A program made the position numbers and the translations under genes. The notes under the pieces were generated by a model that ran no database searches, had not been told where the DNA came from, and saw only the letters and a program-made list of their open reading frames with translations. Below, piece by piece: positions 1 to 8,215 of a stretch of 42,329 nt of DNA. The number at the start of each line of letters is the position of its first letter. Position 1 is the first letter of the stretch. Source of the stretch: DAOTTX01 sp034437515 (GTDB lineage: Bacteria > Chloroflexota > Anaerolineae > Aggregatilineales > Phototrophicaceae); contig DAOTTX010000398.1 of NCBI GenBank assembly GCA_034437515.1, positions 1 through 42,329 on the forward strand, written 5' to 3'.

Positions 1-119
1 AAACATTTGCGCGGATAGTTGCATTTCACTATTCTCAATTGCACATTACGGAACTTGTCCTCGACTGGTGTCATCGGTAAAATTTGATTCCTTTTGACGC
101 CTATGTAAGGATAAAAGCG
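1..119. other. Window edge, no gene assigned
   Basis: I see no credible coding region before the first gene. An in-frame TTG at 84 could extend that gene by 12 residues, but AAGGA at 107-111 sits eight bases before the ATG at 120 and decides the later start. Any upstream gene lies outside the window. Confidence 0.5.
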
Positions 120-521
120 ATGCAAGTGCATAAAGTCGCCGTCACGCCGCCGTCGGATAAACGCTACGCCGCGACCCTTGCCCTCGATGAGACGCGGTTG
201 TATGTCATCCGCACCGGCGCGGTGGAGGCGCTTGACCACTTCCCGGTGATCCGCAACACGCCCCACCTGCGGGTAACGCCCGATCTCGTGGACGAATACA
301 AAGAGAAAGAAGCGTGGTTCAGTCTGTTTCCGCTGACGGAGATTTTAACGTGGGCGGCGCACATCACCATCCCGTTGGATGAGATCAACGCGGTACAACT
401 CGACGACACCCGCGAGGTGCCGACGGTACAAATCAGCACGGCGGATGCGGCGTATACGTTCGCGCTGCGCCTCACCGACGAGAAGACGCTCAAGGCACTG
501 GTGCAGCGGTTGCAGTCGTAG
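120..521 (+). CDS. Hypothetical protein, 133 aa
   Basis: I do not recognise the family. The product is a small soluble protein with no signal peptide, no membrane segment and no cysteine cluster. It alternates short beta-like stretches (residues 8-35 and 85-120) with a closing helix (ADEKTL-like end, 'LTDEKTLKALVQRLQS'), which is compatible with a small PH-like or other all-beta fold, but that is a guess. The start is set by AAGGA at 107-111. Its 3' end overlaps the end of the convergent membrane glycosyltransferase by 32 bases (490-521), so the two messages can form a short antisense duplex. Codon use looks like that of the neighbours, so it is probably a real gene. Confidence 0.6.
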   Translation: MQVHKVAVTPPSDKRYAATLALDETRLYVIRTGAVEALDHFPVIRNTPHLRVTPDLVDEYKEKEAWFSLFPLTEILTWAAHITIPLDEINAVQLDDTREVPTVQISTADAAYTFALRLTDEKTLKALVQRLQS

Positions 522-1848
522 CCGGACAGATGTGGATCTCAACTTCTATCCATTGCTCCGGTGTGCAGATCGGATCATGTTCCAGTTCAGCTTTGATCTG
601 CTCGAAAGAAAAGTAGCGGGTCGGTATCACGATAATGCGCTGTGTCGTCTCGTCAATGGTCGTGAATGACGTCTCCCGGTAGATGTATTGTAACGGCGCG
701 TCGAGACAGCACTGTGTGAGCAAGGCATCGTTCGCCTGGATGTTCTGGTTGATCGCTGTTTCAATTTCATCGATGGGCGTCTTCTGGCCCAGAGCAGGCA
801 CTCTATCGAGTATGCCTGCCAGGAGCACAGCCACCAGCACCAGCGTCGTTATATTGTTATAGGGTAGTCGCATGAATAAGGCTGACCAACCTGCTGCGAC
901 GAGTAAGACGATAAACGGAACAAGATATATGTAATTCCTGGGGAATAACACGCCACCGGTAAGCCATTGCTGAACAAATGCGAGGACAACAGCAGTGCCA
1001 ACGACAATACCAATCACTTTGACAAAATCACGCTGGTGCAACCACGCATACCCTATGCCAGACACCAGGCCGATAGCCAAAATAGGCCACAGGAGCGGTG
1101 TCGTCGTCCTGTCAATAAGGCCCCCTGCGAGCGCCCCTACATCATCAAAACCGAATTGGTCTGTGAATTTGTTTAATCCGTCTACCAGAAAACCGGACGT
1201 GTAAAACATGACACCGATGACAGTGCCGAAGACAAATTGTGCAAAATACTCCCGCATCAGGTTGTATTCTCGGCGTTTGAACAATTGTCGCATCAGCCAT
1301 AAGCATACCGGGATAGTCAGCAACAGCATCGTGGGGAGAACAATCATAAGAAGCACGATAAGTGCCAGGAAATGGTAGCGCCGTAACAGAGGTGAGCGGA
1401 ACGAGTGATGCATCCGGCAGACAATCAAATCGAAGAACAACAATGCGACCAGTATACTTAAAGAGTACCCTCTCGCCTTGACCAGATGATCCATGACCAT
1501 CGGCACAGCAGCGAGCATCACAGCAGCGATTAGACCGGCATTACGACTAAATACCCGGCGACCAATCCGATAAATATAAGCAATTGATAGCAGTGAGGCG
1601 AAAAATGCTGGCAATCGAATAGCGAACAGACTATCACCAACCAAGGACGTCGTGAGCCAGACGAAAAGCGAGTGCAGAAGATGATTATTTGGGGTTGTGT
1701 AGAGAAGTAACGCTGTCAGAGGCGAGGATGCATAGTTTAGAAATGTGTATGCCTCGTCGTAGGTCACCTGTCGAGATAGATAGGGGCCATAAATCACCGT
1801 GATGACGATAAGGATGGCGATAAGCCCATAATTTGATCGTTTAAACAT
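490..1848 (-). CDS. GT-C membrane glycosyltransferase (PMT/ArnT-like)
   Basis: This 452-residue integral membrane protein has about ten hydrophobic segments and the layout of the PMT_2/GT39-GT83 superfamily, which moves a sugar from a polyprenyl-phosphate donor to a lipid or protein acceptor outside the membrane. After the first helix comes VTYDEAYTF (about residues 28-36). The Asp-Glu pair in this first external loop is the catalytic signature of GT-C enzymes. TTPNNHLLHSL follows at about 51-61, the position where the family carries its conserved H/N-rich motif. A short hydrophilic C-terminal tail lies outside the membrane core. AAGGAG about eight bases before the ATG supports the start. The gene is divergent from the GH57 gene and converges on the gene at 120-521. 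The donor and acceptor cannot be read from sequence. Base composition is slightly more AT-rich than its neighbours. Confidence 0.8.
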   Translation of the reverse strand: MFKRSNYGLIAILIVITVIYGPYLSRQVTYDEAYTFLNYASSPLTALLLYTTPNNHLLHSLFVWLTTSLVGDSLFAIRLPAFFASLLSIAYIYRIGRRVFSRNAGLIAAVMLAAVPMVMDHLVKARGYSLSILVALLFFDLIVCRMHHSFRSPLLRRYHFLALIVLLMIVLPTMLLLTIPVCLWLMRQLFKRREYNLMREYFAQFVFGTVIGVMFYTSGFLVDGLNKFTDQFGFDDVGALAGGLIDRTTTPLLWPILAIGLVSGIGYAWLHQRDFVKVIGIVVGTAVVLAFVQQWLTGGVLFPRNYIYLVPFIVLLVAAGWSALFMRLPYNNITTLVLVAVLLAGILDRVPALGQKTPIDEIETAINQNIQANDALLTQCCLDAPLQYIYRETSFTTIDETTQRIIVIPTRYFSFEQIKAELEHDPICTPEQWIEVEIHICPATTATAAPVP

Positions 1849-1904
1849 AAAACTTGCTCCTTGTTCAAGAATGCGTTTTGAAGTTGCTCGTGCGTCAGTT
1901 GCTG

Positions 1905-1932
1905 TTTACACTAAATGAATTCCTATTATACT
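1905..1932 (+). promoter_or_regulatory. Putative sigma-70 promoter of the GH57 gene
   Basis: TTTACA at 1905-1910 and TATACT at 1927-1932 are separated by 16 bases, in a locally AT-rich divergent spacer. The predicted transcript would begin about 13 bases before the ATG at 1952. Read by eye, without scoring. Confidence 0.45.
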
Positions 1933-1951
1933 TTACTTGAACTGGGTTATT

Positions 1952-4153
1952 ATGCATAACAAAGTCTACGTTTCGCTGGTCTTTCACAATCACCAACCCG
2001 TCGGTAATTTCGACTTCGTCTTTCGAGAGGCGTTCGAGAAAAGTTACCTGCCACTCGTCGCCGCGCTGGAACGTCACCCGCAGGTGAAAGCCGCGATGCA
2101 CTTCACCGGCCCACTGCGAGATTGGCTGCTCGAACACGAGCGCGACTATTACCTGGGGCGTGTCGGCGCGTTGGTCGAACGCGGACAGTTAGAACTGCTC
2201 GGCGGGGCTTACTACGAGCCGATCCTGATTATGCTCAGCGATGAGGACAAACGTGGACAGCTACAGATGCTCTCGGACGCCATCGAACAGGATTTCGGTG
2301 TGCGCCCGCGTGGGATGTGGCTTGCCGAGCGCGTGTGGGAACCGCACCTCGCCAAGCCCATCGGTGAGGCCGGCTTGCAATACACCGTCATCGACGACAC
2401 ACACTTTCATTTCGCCGGGTTCAACGACGAGGAACTCTACGGCTATTACGTCACCGAGGAGCAAAACCAACCGCTCTCTTTGATCCCGGCATCAAAACGG
2501 ATGCGTTATAGTATGCCCTGGCTCCCGGTCGATGAATTCCTCGCCAACCTGCGCGGCCTCTACGATGACCCCGCCACACCGGAAAAATTGCTGCTCGTCG
2601 CCGCCGATGACGGTGAGAAGTTCGGTTTGTGGCCCGGTACCCATAAACGCTGCTGGGTAGATGGGTACATCGACGAATTATTCACCCGATTAATTGAATG
2701 TGCGGACTGGTTAGAGACGATCACACCCGCTTCTTACATCGACCGCTTCCCCGGCCTGGGGCGGGCCTATCTGCCGACCGCCTCATATCTTGAGATGACC
2801 GAATGGGCGCTACCCGCCGCTCGTGCCGCCGAACTCCCGCGCGCCCGTTCTCGCCTGGAAAGTGAGATCGATGAGGCACGAGCGAGCGACCCACTGCTTG
2901 CCGAACATCTCGAAGCGGTTAATCGCTATCTGCGCGGGGGCTTGTGGCGTAACTTCCTGGTGAAATACCCGGAGGTCAACCACATGCAGAAGCGCAGCGT
3001 GTATACCAGCCATCGCATCCATGCCTACCTGGAAGGCGAACGACGCGAGCAGGCGCTCGCCCATCTGTGGGCGGCACAGTGCAATTGTGCGTACTGGCAC
3101 GGCGTCTTCGGCGGGATTTATCTGTATCACATCCGCGCCAAGAACTATGAGAATCTACTGAAGGCAGAAGCCCTCATCATCGGGGAAAAAGTGCAGATCG
3201 AACAATTTGATTTCGACCTCGACAGCCAGAAAGAATTGGTGGTCAACAGCCGCCCGTTCAGCTTTGTGGTAAACCTACCACGCGGCGGAACCATCATCGA
3301 ATGGGATGACCTGATCAGCCGCTACAATCTACTGAATGTCATGTCACGGTATGACGAGGGCTACCATACCTGGCTACGAGACAGCGCGGCAGCCGGCACC
3401 ATCATCACACCGGACGACCCCGAATGGTCACACCCGATGGTGCATCATACCCGCGCCAAAGAACGCGGCCTGGAACGTCATCTCATCGTAGATTGGCACC
3501 GGCGCGGCCTGCTGGTCGATCACTTCCTGGGGGCGAGCGCCAGCCTGGAGGAGTTCAGCCATGCCGAGTACGAAGAGGACGGCGACTTCGTCAACCTGCC
3601 TTATGAGGCCGAATACGCCGGGTCAGGCAGCGGTGAGGCAACCGTGACGCTGTGGCGTGATGGCCATGTGTGGCAGGGAGACGCCTTCCGTCCGCTACGG
3701 GTGAGCAAGCACCTGACGATCACCAGTGGCGAACGGGTGTTTACCGTCGATTATACGCTGACCAACACCGCCGAGGTGCCGCTTAGCTTGCGTTTCGGCG
3801 TAGAATCGACCATCGGCTTCGATGGGGGTGACAGTGATTACTGTTATTTTGTGGTCAATGGGGAAAAAGACGGTCATCTCGGCTTGACCACCAGCTATGA
3901 GGATGTGCGCTCTTTCCAGTTGGGGACGTTTATCCGCTGGTTCGAGGTCGATGTGACGCTTGAGCATCCCGCAGCGTTATGGCGATTCCCGTTGATGCCA
4001 GTGACGATGAGCGAGGCCGGGTTCGAGCGTGTGCATCAGGGCGCGGTGCTGATGCCGCTGTATACGTTACGCATCGAACCGGGCGCGACCTGGCAAACGC
4101 GGCTGACCTTCACCGTCCGTGATAACGTCGATGCGAGCCTACAGGCGACGTGA
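1952..4153 (+). CDS. GH57 4-alpha-glucanotransferase / alpha-amylase
   Basis: The product (733 aa) belongs to glycoside hydrolase family 57 and closely follows the layout of the Thermococcus litoralis 4-alpha-glucanotransferase. These enzymes transfer or hydrolyse alpha-1,4-glucan chains in the cytoplasm. HNHQPVGNFDFVF near the N-terminus is the family's first conserved region. WLAERVWEP carries the catalytic nucleophile Glu (about residue 126), and DDGEKFGLWPGT (about 219-230) carries the acid/base Asp. Further markers are YLPTASYLEMTEW and QCNCAYWHGVFGGIYL. From about residue 420 comes the beta-sandwich part (DUF1925/DUF1926 type) typical of these roughly 650-residue enzymes. The in-frame TTG at 1937 is less likely than the ATG at 1952, and no strong ribosome site is visible for either. 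The stop lies two bases from the stop of the convergent acetyltransferase. Glycogen or maltodextrin turnover is the expected role; the transferase/hydrolase balance is not readable. Confidence 0.92.
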   Translation: MHNKVYVSLVFHNHQPVGNFDFVFREAFEKSYLPLVAALERHPQVKAAMHFTGPLRDWLLEHERDYYLGRVGALVERGQLELLGGAYYEPILIMLSDEDKRGQLQMLSDAIEQDFGVRPRGMWLAERVWEPHLAKPIGEAGLQYTVIDDTHFHFAGFNDEELYGYYVTEEQNQPLSLIPASKRMRYSMPWLPVDEFLANLRGLYDDPATPEKLLLVAADDGEKFGLWPGTHKRCWVDGYIDELFTRLIECADWLETITPASYIDRFPGLGRAYLPTASYLEMTEWALPAARAAELPRARSRLESEIDEARASDPLLAEHLEAVNRYLRGGLWRNFLVKYPEVNHMQKRSVYTSHRIHAYLEGERREQALAHLWAAQCNCAYWHGVFGGIYLYHIRAKNYENLLKAEALIIGEKVQIEQFDFDLDSQKELVVNSRPFSFVVNLPRGGTIIEWDDLISRYNLLNVMSRYDEGYHTWLRDSAAAGTIITPDDPEWSHPMVHHTRAKERGLERHLIVDWHRRGLLVDHFLGASASLEEFSHAEYEEDGDFVNLPYEAEYAGSGSGEATVTLWRDGHVWQGDAFRPLRVSKHLTITSGERVFTVDYTLTNTAEVPLSLRFGVESTIGFDGGDSDYCYFVVNGEKDGHLGLTTSYEDVRSFQLGTFIRWFEVDVTLEHPAALWRFPLMPVTMSEAGFERVHQGAVLMPLYTLRIEPGATWQTRLTFTVRDNVDASLQAT

Positions 4154-4154
4154 T

Positions 4155-5063
4155 CTAGAAGTGCAGCACCATCTCCGTGCGGCGGAAGGCTTCAAAGTAG
4201 CCGATAGACTCGAACACAGGCCACAGATAATGATCGGTGGGCAGGTTTTCAGTTTTCGTATCCAGGTTCGCGTGGGTCTTATGTACGTGGTAAAGCAGCA
4301 CCTGTGCGGTTGCCGGGGCGATATCGGCGTTAAAGACAAAATGCTGCATCTGAAACGGTGTCTGCTGGAAGATCACCCAGCCGTAGCCCTCCGGTGTTTC
4401 GACTTCCAGGCCGTTGAGGTTGCCCGCGTTGAGCAGCGATGGTGTTTCTTCCACCCAGGAAGCGTAACTCTCACGGTCTTGTAAATAGGTCGGGATGTCG
4501 GCGGTGGCGACCTCAAGCGGCGTAAACACATCGAGCGACGGGTCAGCGGATGGCGTACCCGGTGGCCGACGAATCACCAGCAGTTCGCGCGTTTCTTCAA
4601 AACCGAGCTTGACGAACAGTCGGTGTGCCGGTTCGTTACCGACGATCACTTCAAGCTGTGAGGTGCGGCAGCCCTTCTCCAGTGCTTGATCGAGCATGGA
4701 TTCCATCAGAAACTGCCCGATATGCCGTTCTCGGCGCTCCGGGATGACGCCCAGCCGTGTGACCCAGCTACGGTCACCACGCAAGCCGAGCATCCCAACA
4801 CCTGTCTCCAAGCCTTCAGTATTGATAGACACGACTGACCCATCCAGGTCAATATCGTAATTAGTGACATATTCGCGCATCCGCCGCCCGTTCATCGGCA
4901 TCGGCACAATATAATCAACCCGTGCCTGGTTATACACGTCGGCGAGCTGTTCATAATCATACTGGCTGGCTGCTCTGGCGCGCTTATCCGATGTTGAGCC
5001 GGACTGTGATGAGGTCGTCGATTGGGCGGACAATAGGATCTCCCGGTATGGCATTGATAACAT
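4155..5063 (-). CDS. GNAT acetyltransferase, two-part
   Basis: This 302-residue protein has a clear GNAT fold at about residues 32-165. LGVIPERRERHIGQFLMESM (from residue 104) is the acetyl-CoA binding motif A (V-x-P-x-x-R-x-x-x-I-G), and NEPAHRLFVKLGFEET (about 143-158) is motif B. Residues 180-302 look like a second, degenerate GNAT-like half lacking a clear acetyl-CoA loop, as in tandem GNAT proteins. The substrate is unknown. The gene is the last of a five-gene minus-strand unit: the receiver gene upstream ends in TAG at 5066-5064 and this ATG follows directly at 5063, so translational coupling is likely. Its place behind a kinase and receivers suggests that acetylation is one output or accessory of the signalling unit; that is inference. 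Confidence 0.82.
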   Translation of the reverse strand: MLSMPYREILLSAQSTTSSQSGSTSDKRARAASQYDYEQLADVYNQARVDYIVPMPMNGRRMREYVTNYDIDLDGSVVSINTEGLETGVGMLGLRGDRSWVTRLGVIPERRERHIGQFLMESMLDQALEKGCRTSQLEVIVGNEPAHRLFVKLGFEETRELLVIRRPPGTPSADPSLDVFTPLEVATADIPTYLQDRESYASWVEETPSLLNAGNLNGLEVETPEGYGWVIFQQTPFQMQHFVFNADIAPATAQVLLYHVHKTHANLDTKTENLPTDHYLWPVFESIGYFEAFRRTEMVLHF

Positions 5064-5630
5064 CTAATGATTGACTTCTTCGGTATCCTCGGCATCGCTG
5101 TCGTCCACGACGAGATCATCGTTGACGTCATGTGCGGATGGGTTTGTTTCGTCTTTCTCATCCGGCGGCACATCATCTGCTGCCGGTTCGCTTTCCGAAG
5201 CTGCCGGTTCTGTGTCGATCACCAATGGCTTGATGGGTTCGGTCTCGTCTTCATTGCCGGGCAGCCGTGCGGATAGATAAGCCTCAAGCTGTGTGGCAAA
5301 TTGGCGTGTATCAATCGGCTTCGTGATGACGCCATCGCAACCGTAAGCCTTCGCCATGCTGTGGGCGGTGCCTTCGGGCCAGGCGGTGAAGGCGATCAAC
5401 GGAATATAACCGAGCGCCTCCTGCTGCCGGATGAGCGCGATAACGGTCTGTCCGTCAATATCGGGCAAACCGAGATCAACCAAGACGAGGTCGGGCTTTT
5501 GTTCAAATACGGTCATCAGGCCGATCTCACCGTCCTCAGCGATGACAACTTCGTGCCCGGCCCTACGGAGCAACTTTGATGCCATGCGAGCATTTTGTAC
5601 GTTGTCTTCAATGACTACGATCAGGCTCAT
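5064..5630 (-). CDS. Single-domain response regulator with acidic tail
   Basis: Residues 1-122 form a CheY-like receiver. The acidic pair is Glu8-Asp9, the phospho-acceptor is Asp52 in VDLGLPDIDG, the switch residue is Thr82 and the conserved Lys is Lys104 in VITKPID. The remaining 65 residues are a low-complexity tail rich in Asp, Glu, Pro and Ser with no recognisable fold, and no DNA-binding or enzymatic output domain is present. Such receivers act by protein contact or as phosphate shuttles. The gene lies 22 bases downstream of another receiver gene and is joined stop-to-start to the acetyltransferase gene, all in the operon of the giant kinase. The acidic tail may be a docking or charge-masking segment. 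Confidence 0.9.
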   Translation of the reverse strand: MSLIVVIEDNVQNARMASKLLRRAGHEVVIAEDGEIGLMTVFEQKPDLVLVDLGLPDIDGQTVIALIRQQEALGYIPLIAFTAWPEGTAHSMAKAYGCDGVITKPIDTRQFATQLEAYLSARLPGNEDETEPIKPLVIDTEPAASESEPAADDVPPDEKDETNPSAHDVNDDLVVDDSDAEDTEEVNH

Positions 5631-5652
5631 CAGCCATCACTCCTTAATAGTT

Positions 5653-6030
5653 TTACCCAACTGGTGCAGCAAGATGGCGAGCGATTGTGTTCAATAATTC
5701 GTTCTTCGTCACCGGCTTGGCGAGGTAGCCATCACAACCGGCGTTCAGAAAGCGTTCTTTGTCGCCAAACATCGCGTTTGCTGTCAGAGCGATGACTGGA
5801 ATGTCACATAAATCCTGTGTGGCCTTCAGGCGGCAGGTGACCTCGACACCGTCAAGATCAGGCAGGTTGATGTCCATCAAGATCAGATGCGGGCGCTCCG
5901 AGGCGACCTTTTCCAGACCGGATGTGCCATCAGGCGCTTCTATCATATCATACCCGCCGATGCGCAGCATTTTGCGAACGAGCCGCATATTCTGTGGGTT
6001 ATCTTCGATGTACAGAATTTTAGGTGACAT
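5653..6030 (-). CDS. Stand-alone CheY-like receiver
   Basis: The product (125 aa) is a complete receiver domain with nothing attached. Glu9-Asp10 form the metal-binding acidic pair, Asp53 in LMDINLPDLDG is the phosphorylation site, Thr83 in ALTANA is the switch residue and Lys105 in YLAKPV completes the set. Its form resembles the DivK-type or hybrid-kinase-associated receivers that commonly sit beside multi-sensor kinases. It lies 39 bases after the PLP-enzyme/receiver fusion and 22 bases before the next receiver gene. All catalytic residues are intact, so it should be phosphorylatable. The cognate kinase is most simply the large kinase at the head of the operon. Confidence 0.93.
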   Translation of the reverse strand: MSPKILYIEDNPQNMRLVRKMLRIGGYDMIEAPDGTSGLEKVASERPHLILMDINLPDLDGVEVTCRLKATQDLCDIPVIALTANAMFGDKERFLNAGCDGYLAKPVTKNELLNTIARHLAAPVG

Positions 6031-6069
6031 TTTGCAATCCTTTGATTGTTTTACTGATCTATTTACAAT

Positions 6070-8208
6070 TTACCTCAACTCTTTATTAATTATATCAAGG
6101 AACCGGCGGCGGTCAAGGGATGCCTTCTCAAGGGTTTGTCGAATATTCTTTTTCATATCTAAACGCTCTTGTTCGGTGATCGTCCTTGCGGATACGATAA
6201 TCACCGGGATATCACGCAATTTGTGGTCGTTGCTCAACGTTTCGATGATGTCAAACCCATCGACATCTGGCATCATCAAATCAAGTACGATCAAATCAGG
6301 ATGATAATTATAGATGGCCTTCAGCCCCGCCCGCCCCGATGTCGCCTCGATGATATGGTAGGACTTGTCCGATTGTAGCATCTTACGTGCCAGGCGTAGA
6401 TCTGACGGGTTATCGTCGATCATCACGATTGTGGTTTCGCCGGTGATATTGGTCTGCAAGATTTCTTCGTCGTCGGTAACGGCGGCATCGTCACTCTGTC
6501 CGTTCTGGTCGCTGGCGATCACCCCGACGGGTGTATGCCCCAGCGTATCGACGACGTGCTCCACAAGCTGGCGCGTGTCGAAGCCGCCCTTCATCCATAC
6601 AGAGTCGGAGTAATTTTCAAGGATCTGACGATCCTGCAAGGTCAAATCCTTCGCGGAAACCACCACCATCGGGATGTGGGCGGTCAGCGGGTCATTTTTG
6701 ATGGCTTCCAGCAGGCCGAAACCGTCCATTTCCGGCATGGTCAGGTCACACACCACCAGGTCGGGCATCCGGTCTTTGATGACGTGGACGGCCTCTGCGC
6801 CATCCCCGGCTTCATAGACCCGGTAACTTTTGTAGCTTTGCAGCAACCGGCGGATCAGGCGGCGGTCGTTGGGGTTGTCATCGACGATGACGACAGTCGT
6901 CACCTGTTCATCGAGGTTTTTGAGTGCCGCGCCTAACCCCTCAGAACTGGTGTCATCGTCCTTGCCCCCACCATTGACCGGTAAGTCAAGGATGTACTTA
7001 TCGTACTGGTCGCCGAGGATGTGGCTTTCAGCCGGGAGCGTATGCCCGGTCGCGTTGATGACGACCGTCTCGTTCGGCTGGATGGTGCCATCGGTCAGCA
7101 TTTGTTCCAACCCGGCAAAGGCGACGGCGGTCGCCGGTTCGACGGAAAGCCCGGCTTTCGCCGCGACCCGACGCATAGCAGCGAAGGCTTTACCATCTTC
7201 GACGGCGAGCATGATGCCGCCATTGCTGCGTGTCGCCCGGTTGAGCAGTACATAGCCGAAACCGGGGTCACCCGTTGCCAGCACATGCACCAGCGTCTTG
7301 GGGACAACCGGGTCGGCGGTGTCCTTACCGGCCTGGAACGCCTGCACCATCGGCGCACAACCCGCCGCCTGTACGATGGCGAGTTTGGGCATTTTATCGA
7401 TCAGACCCATCTGGTGCAGTTCCTCGAAGCCCTTCCACACACCAATCGGCCCGATGCCACCGCTCACCGACTGGATGTACCAATCAGGTGCCAGCCACTT
7501 ACCGGGCTGCTCCGGGTGGAGCGCGAGACCGAGTTGCTCGGCGATCTCATAGGCCATCGTCTTCATGCTTTCTTTGGCGGGGATGGTCTTTGCGCCCTTG
7601 TCCATGACGATGCCTTTGCGCTTGGCGAAGGCCGCCGCAACCTTTTTGGTTTCGTCGTAGGTGCCGCTGACCTTGACCACCTCCGCGCCATAGAGCGCGA
7701 CTTCGCGCATCTTCTCCGGCGGGACGAGGCTGGTTAAGAACAGCCATAATTTGATGCCAGCACGCGCACAGTAGGCCGCGTAAGCGACGGCAGCGTTGCC
7801 GGTGGAGGCCAGCACCGCCTCGGTGATGCCGCGCTGTTTCATCGCCGTGACGGAGAGCGCGGCCTGCCGGTCTTTAAAAGAGTTGGTCGGCTGGCTGCGC
7901 TCGTCTTTGACGAAGATCATCTGATGATCGTAGGCTTGTTCGTACTGATAAAGACGAGTGAGGGGTGTAAACCCCTCGCCCATAGAAATCTCATGATTCG
8001 GTTCCGGGATCGGCAGCAGTTCGCTATAGCGCCACAGCGACCGCTCCCGGTTAGTGATGGGCTGTGCCCACTTCTTACGCACGGCGTCGTAATCGTAACG
8101 CGCATCCAACCAGGGGGAGCCACACATTTCACACGAGACGGCGGCGATTGCCGCCGCCATCTCATGTCCACATTCGAGACAGATCAGTTTGTTGAAGTAG
8201 GTTTCCAT
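6070..8208 (-). CDS. Threonine-synthase-like PLP enzyme fused to two receiver domains
   Basis: A 712-residue fusion. Residues 1-415 are a fold-type II PLP enzyme of the threonine synthase group, which converts O-phosphohomoserine to threonine. There is an N-terminal zinc-ribbon-like Cys10-x2-Cys13 / Cys26-x2-Cys29, GEGFTPL at 77-83, the PLP lysine Lys112 in NSFKDRQA, STGNAAVAYAA at 135-145, and the phosphate-binding SGGIGP at 249-254. After a Gly/Asp-rich linker come two receivers: residues 437-555 (Asp443-Asp444, Asp488 in VCDLTMPEMDG, Ser518, Lys540) and 592-708 (Asp598-Asp599, Asp643 in VLDLMMPDVDG, Ser673, Lys695 by position). Serine replaces the more usual threonine in both. The gene begins seven bases after the stop of the giant kinase, with AAGG overlapping that stop. 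Related reactions (diaminopropionate, cysteate or threonine-dehydratase-like) cannot be excluded. Receiver control of the enzyme is inferred from the fusion. Confidence 0.88.
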   Translation of the reverse strand: METYFNKLICLECGHEMAAAIAAVSCEMCGSPWLDARYDYDAVRKKWAQPITNRERSLWRYSELLPIPEPNHEISMGEGFTPLTRLYQYEQAYDHQMIFVKDERSQPTNSFKDRQAALSVTAMKQRGITEAVLASTGNAAVAYAAYCARAGIKLWLFLTSLVPPEKMREVALYGAEVVKVSGTYDETKKVAAAFAKRKGIVMDKGAKTIPAKESMKTMAYEIAEQLGLALHPEQPGKWLAPDWYIQSVSGGIGPIGVWKGFEELHQMGLIDKMPKLAIVQAAGCAPMVQAFQAGKDTADPVVPKTLVHVLATGDPGFGYVLLNRATRSNGGIMLAVEDGKAFAAMRRVAAKAGLSVEPATAVAFAGLEQMLTDGTIQPNETVVINATGHTLPAESHILGDQYDKYILDLPVNGGGKDDDTSSEGLGAALKNLDEQVTTVVIVDDNPNDRRLIRRLLQSYKSYRVYEAGDGAEAVHVIKDRMPDLVVCDLTMPEMDGFGLLEAIKNDPLTAHIPMVVVSAKDLTLQDRQILENYSDSVWMKGGFDTRQLVEHVVDTLGHTPVGVIASDQNGQSDDAAVTDDEEILQTNITGETTIVMIDDNPSDLRLARKMLQSDKSYHIIEATSGRAGLKAIYNYHPDLIVLDLMMPDVDGFDIIETLSNDHKLRDIPVIIVSARTITEQERLDMKKNIRQTLEKASLDRRRFLDIINKELR

Positions 8209-8215
8209 GCCTGCC

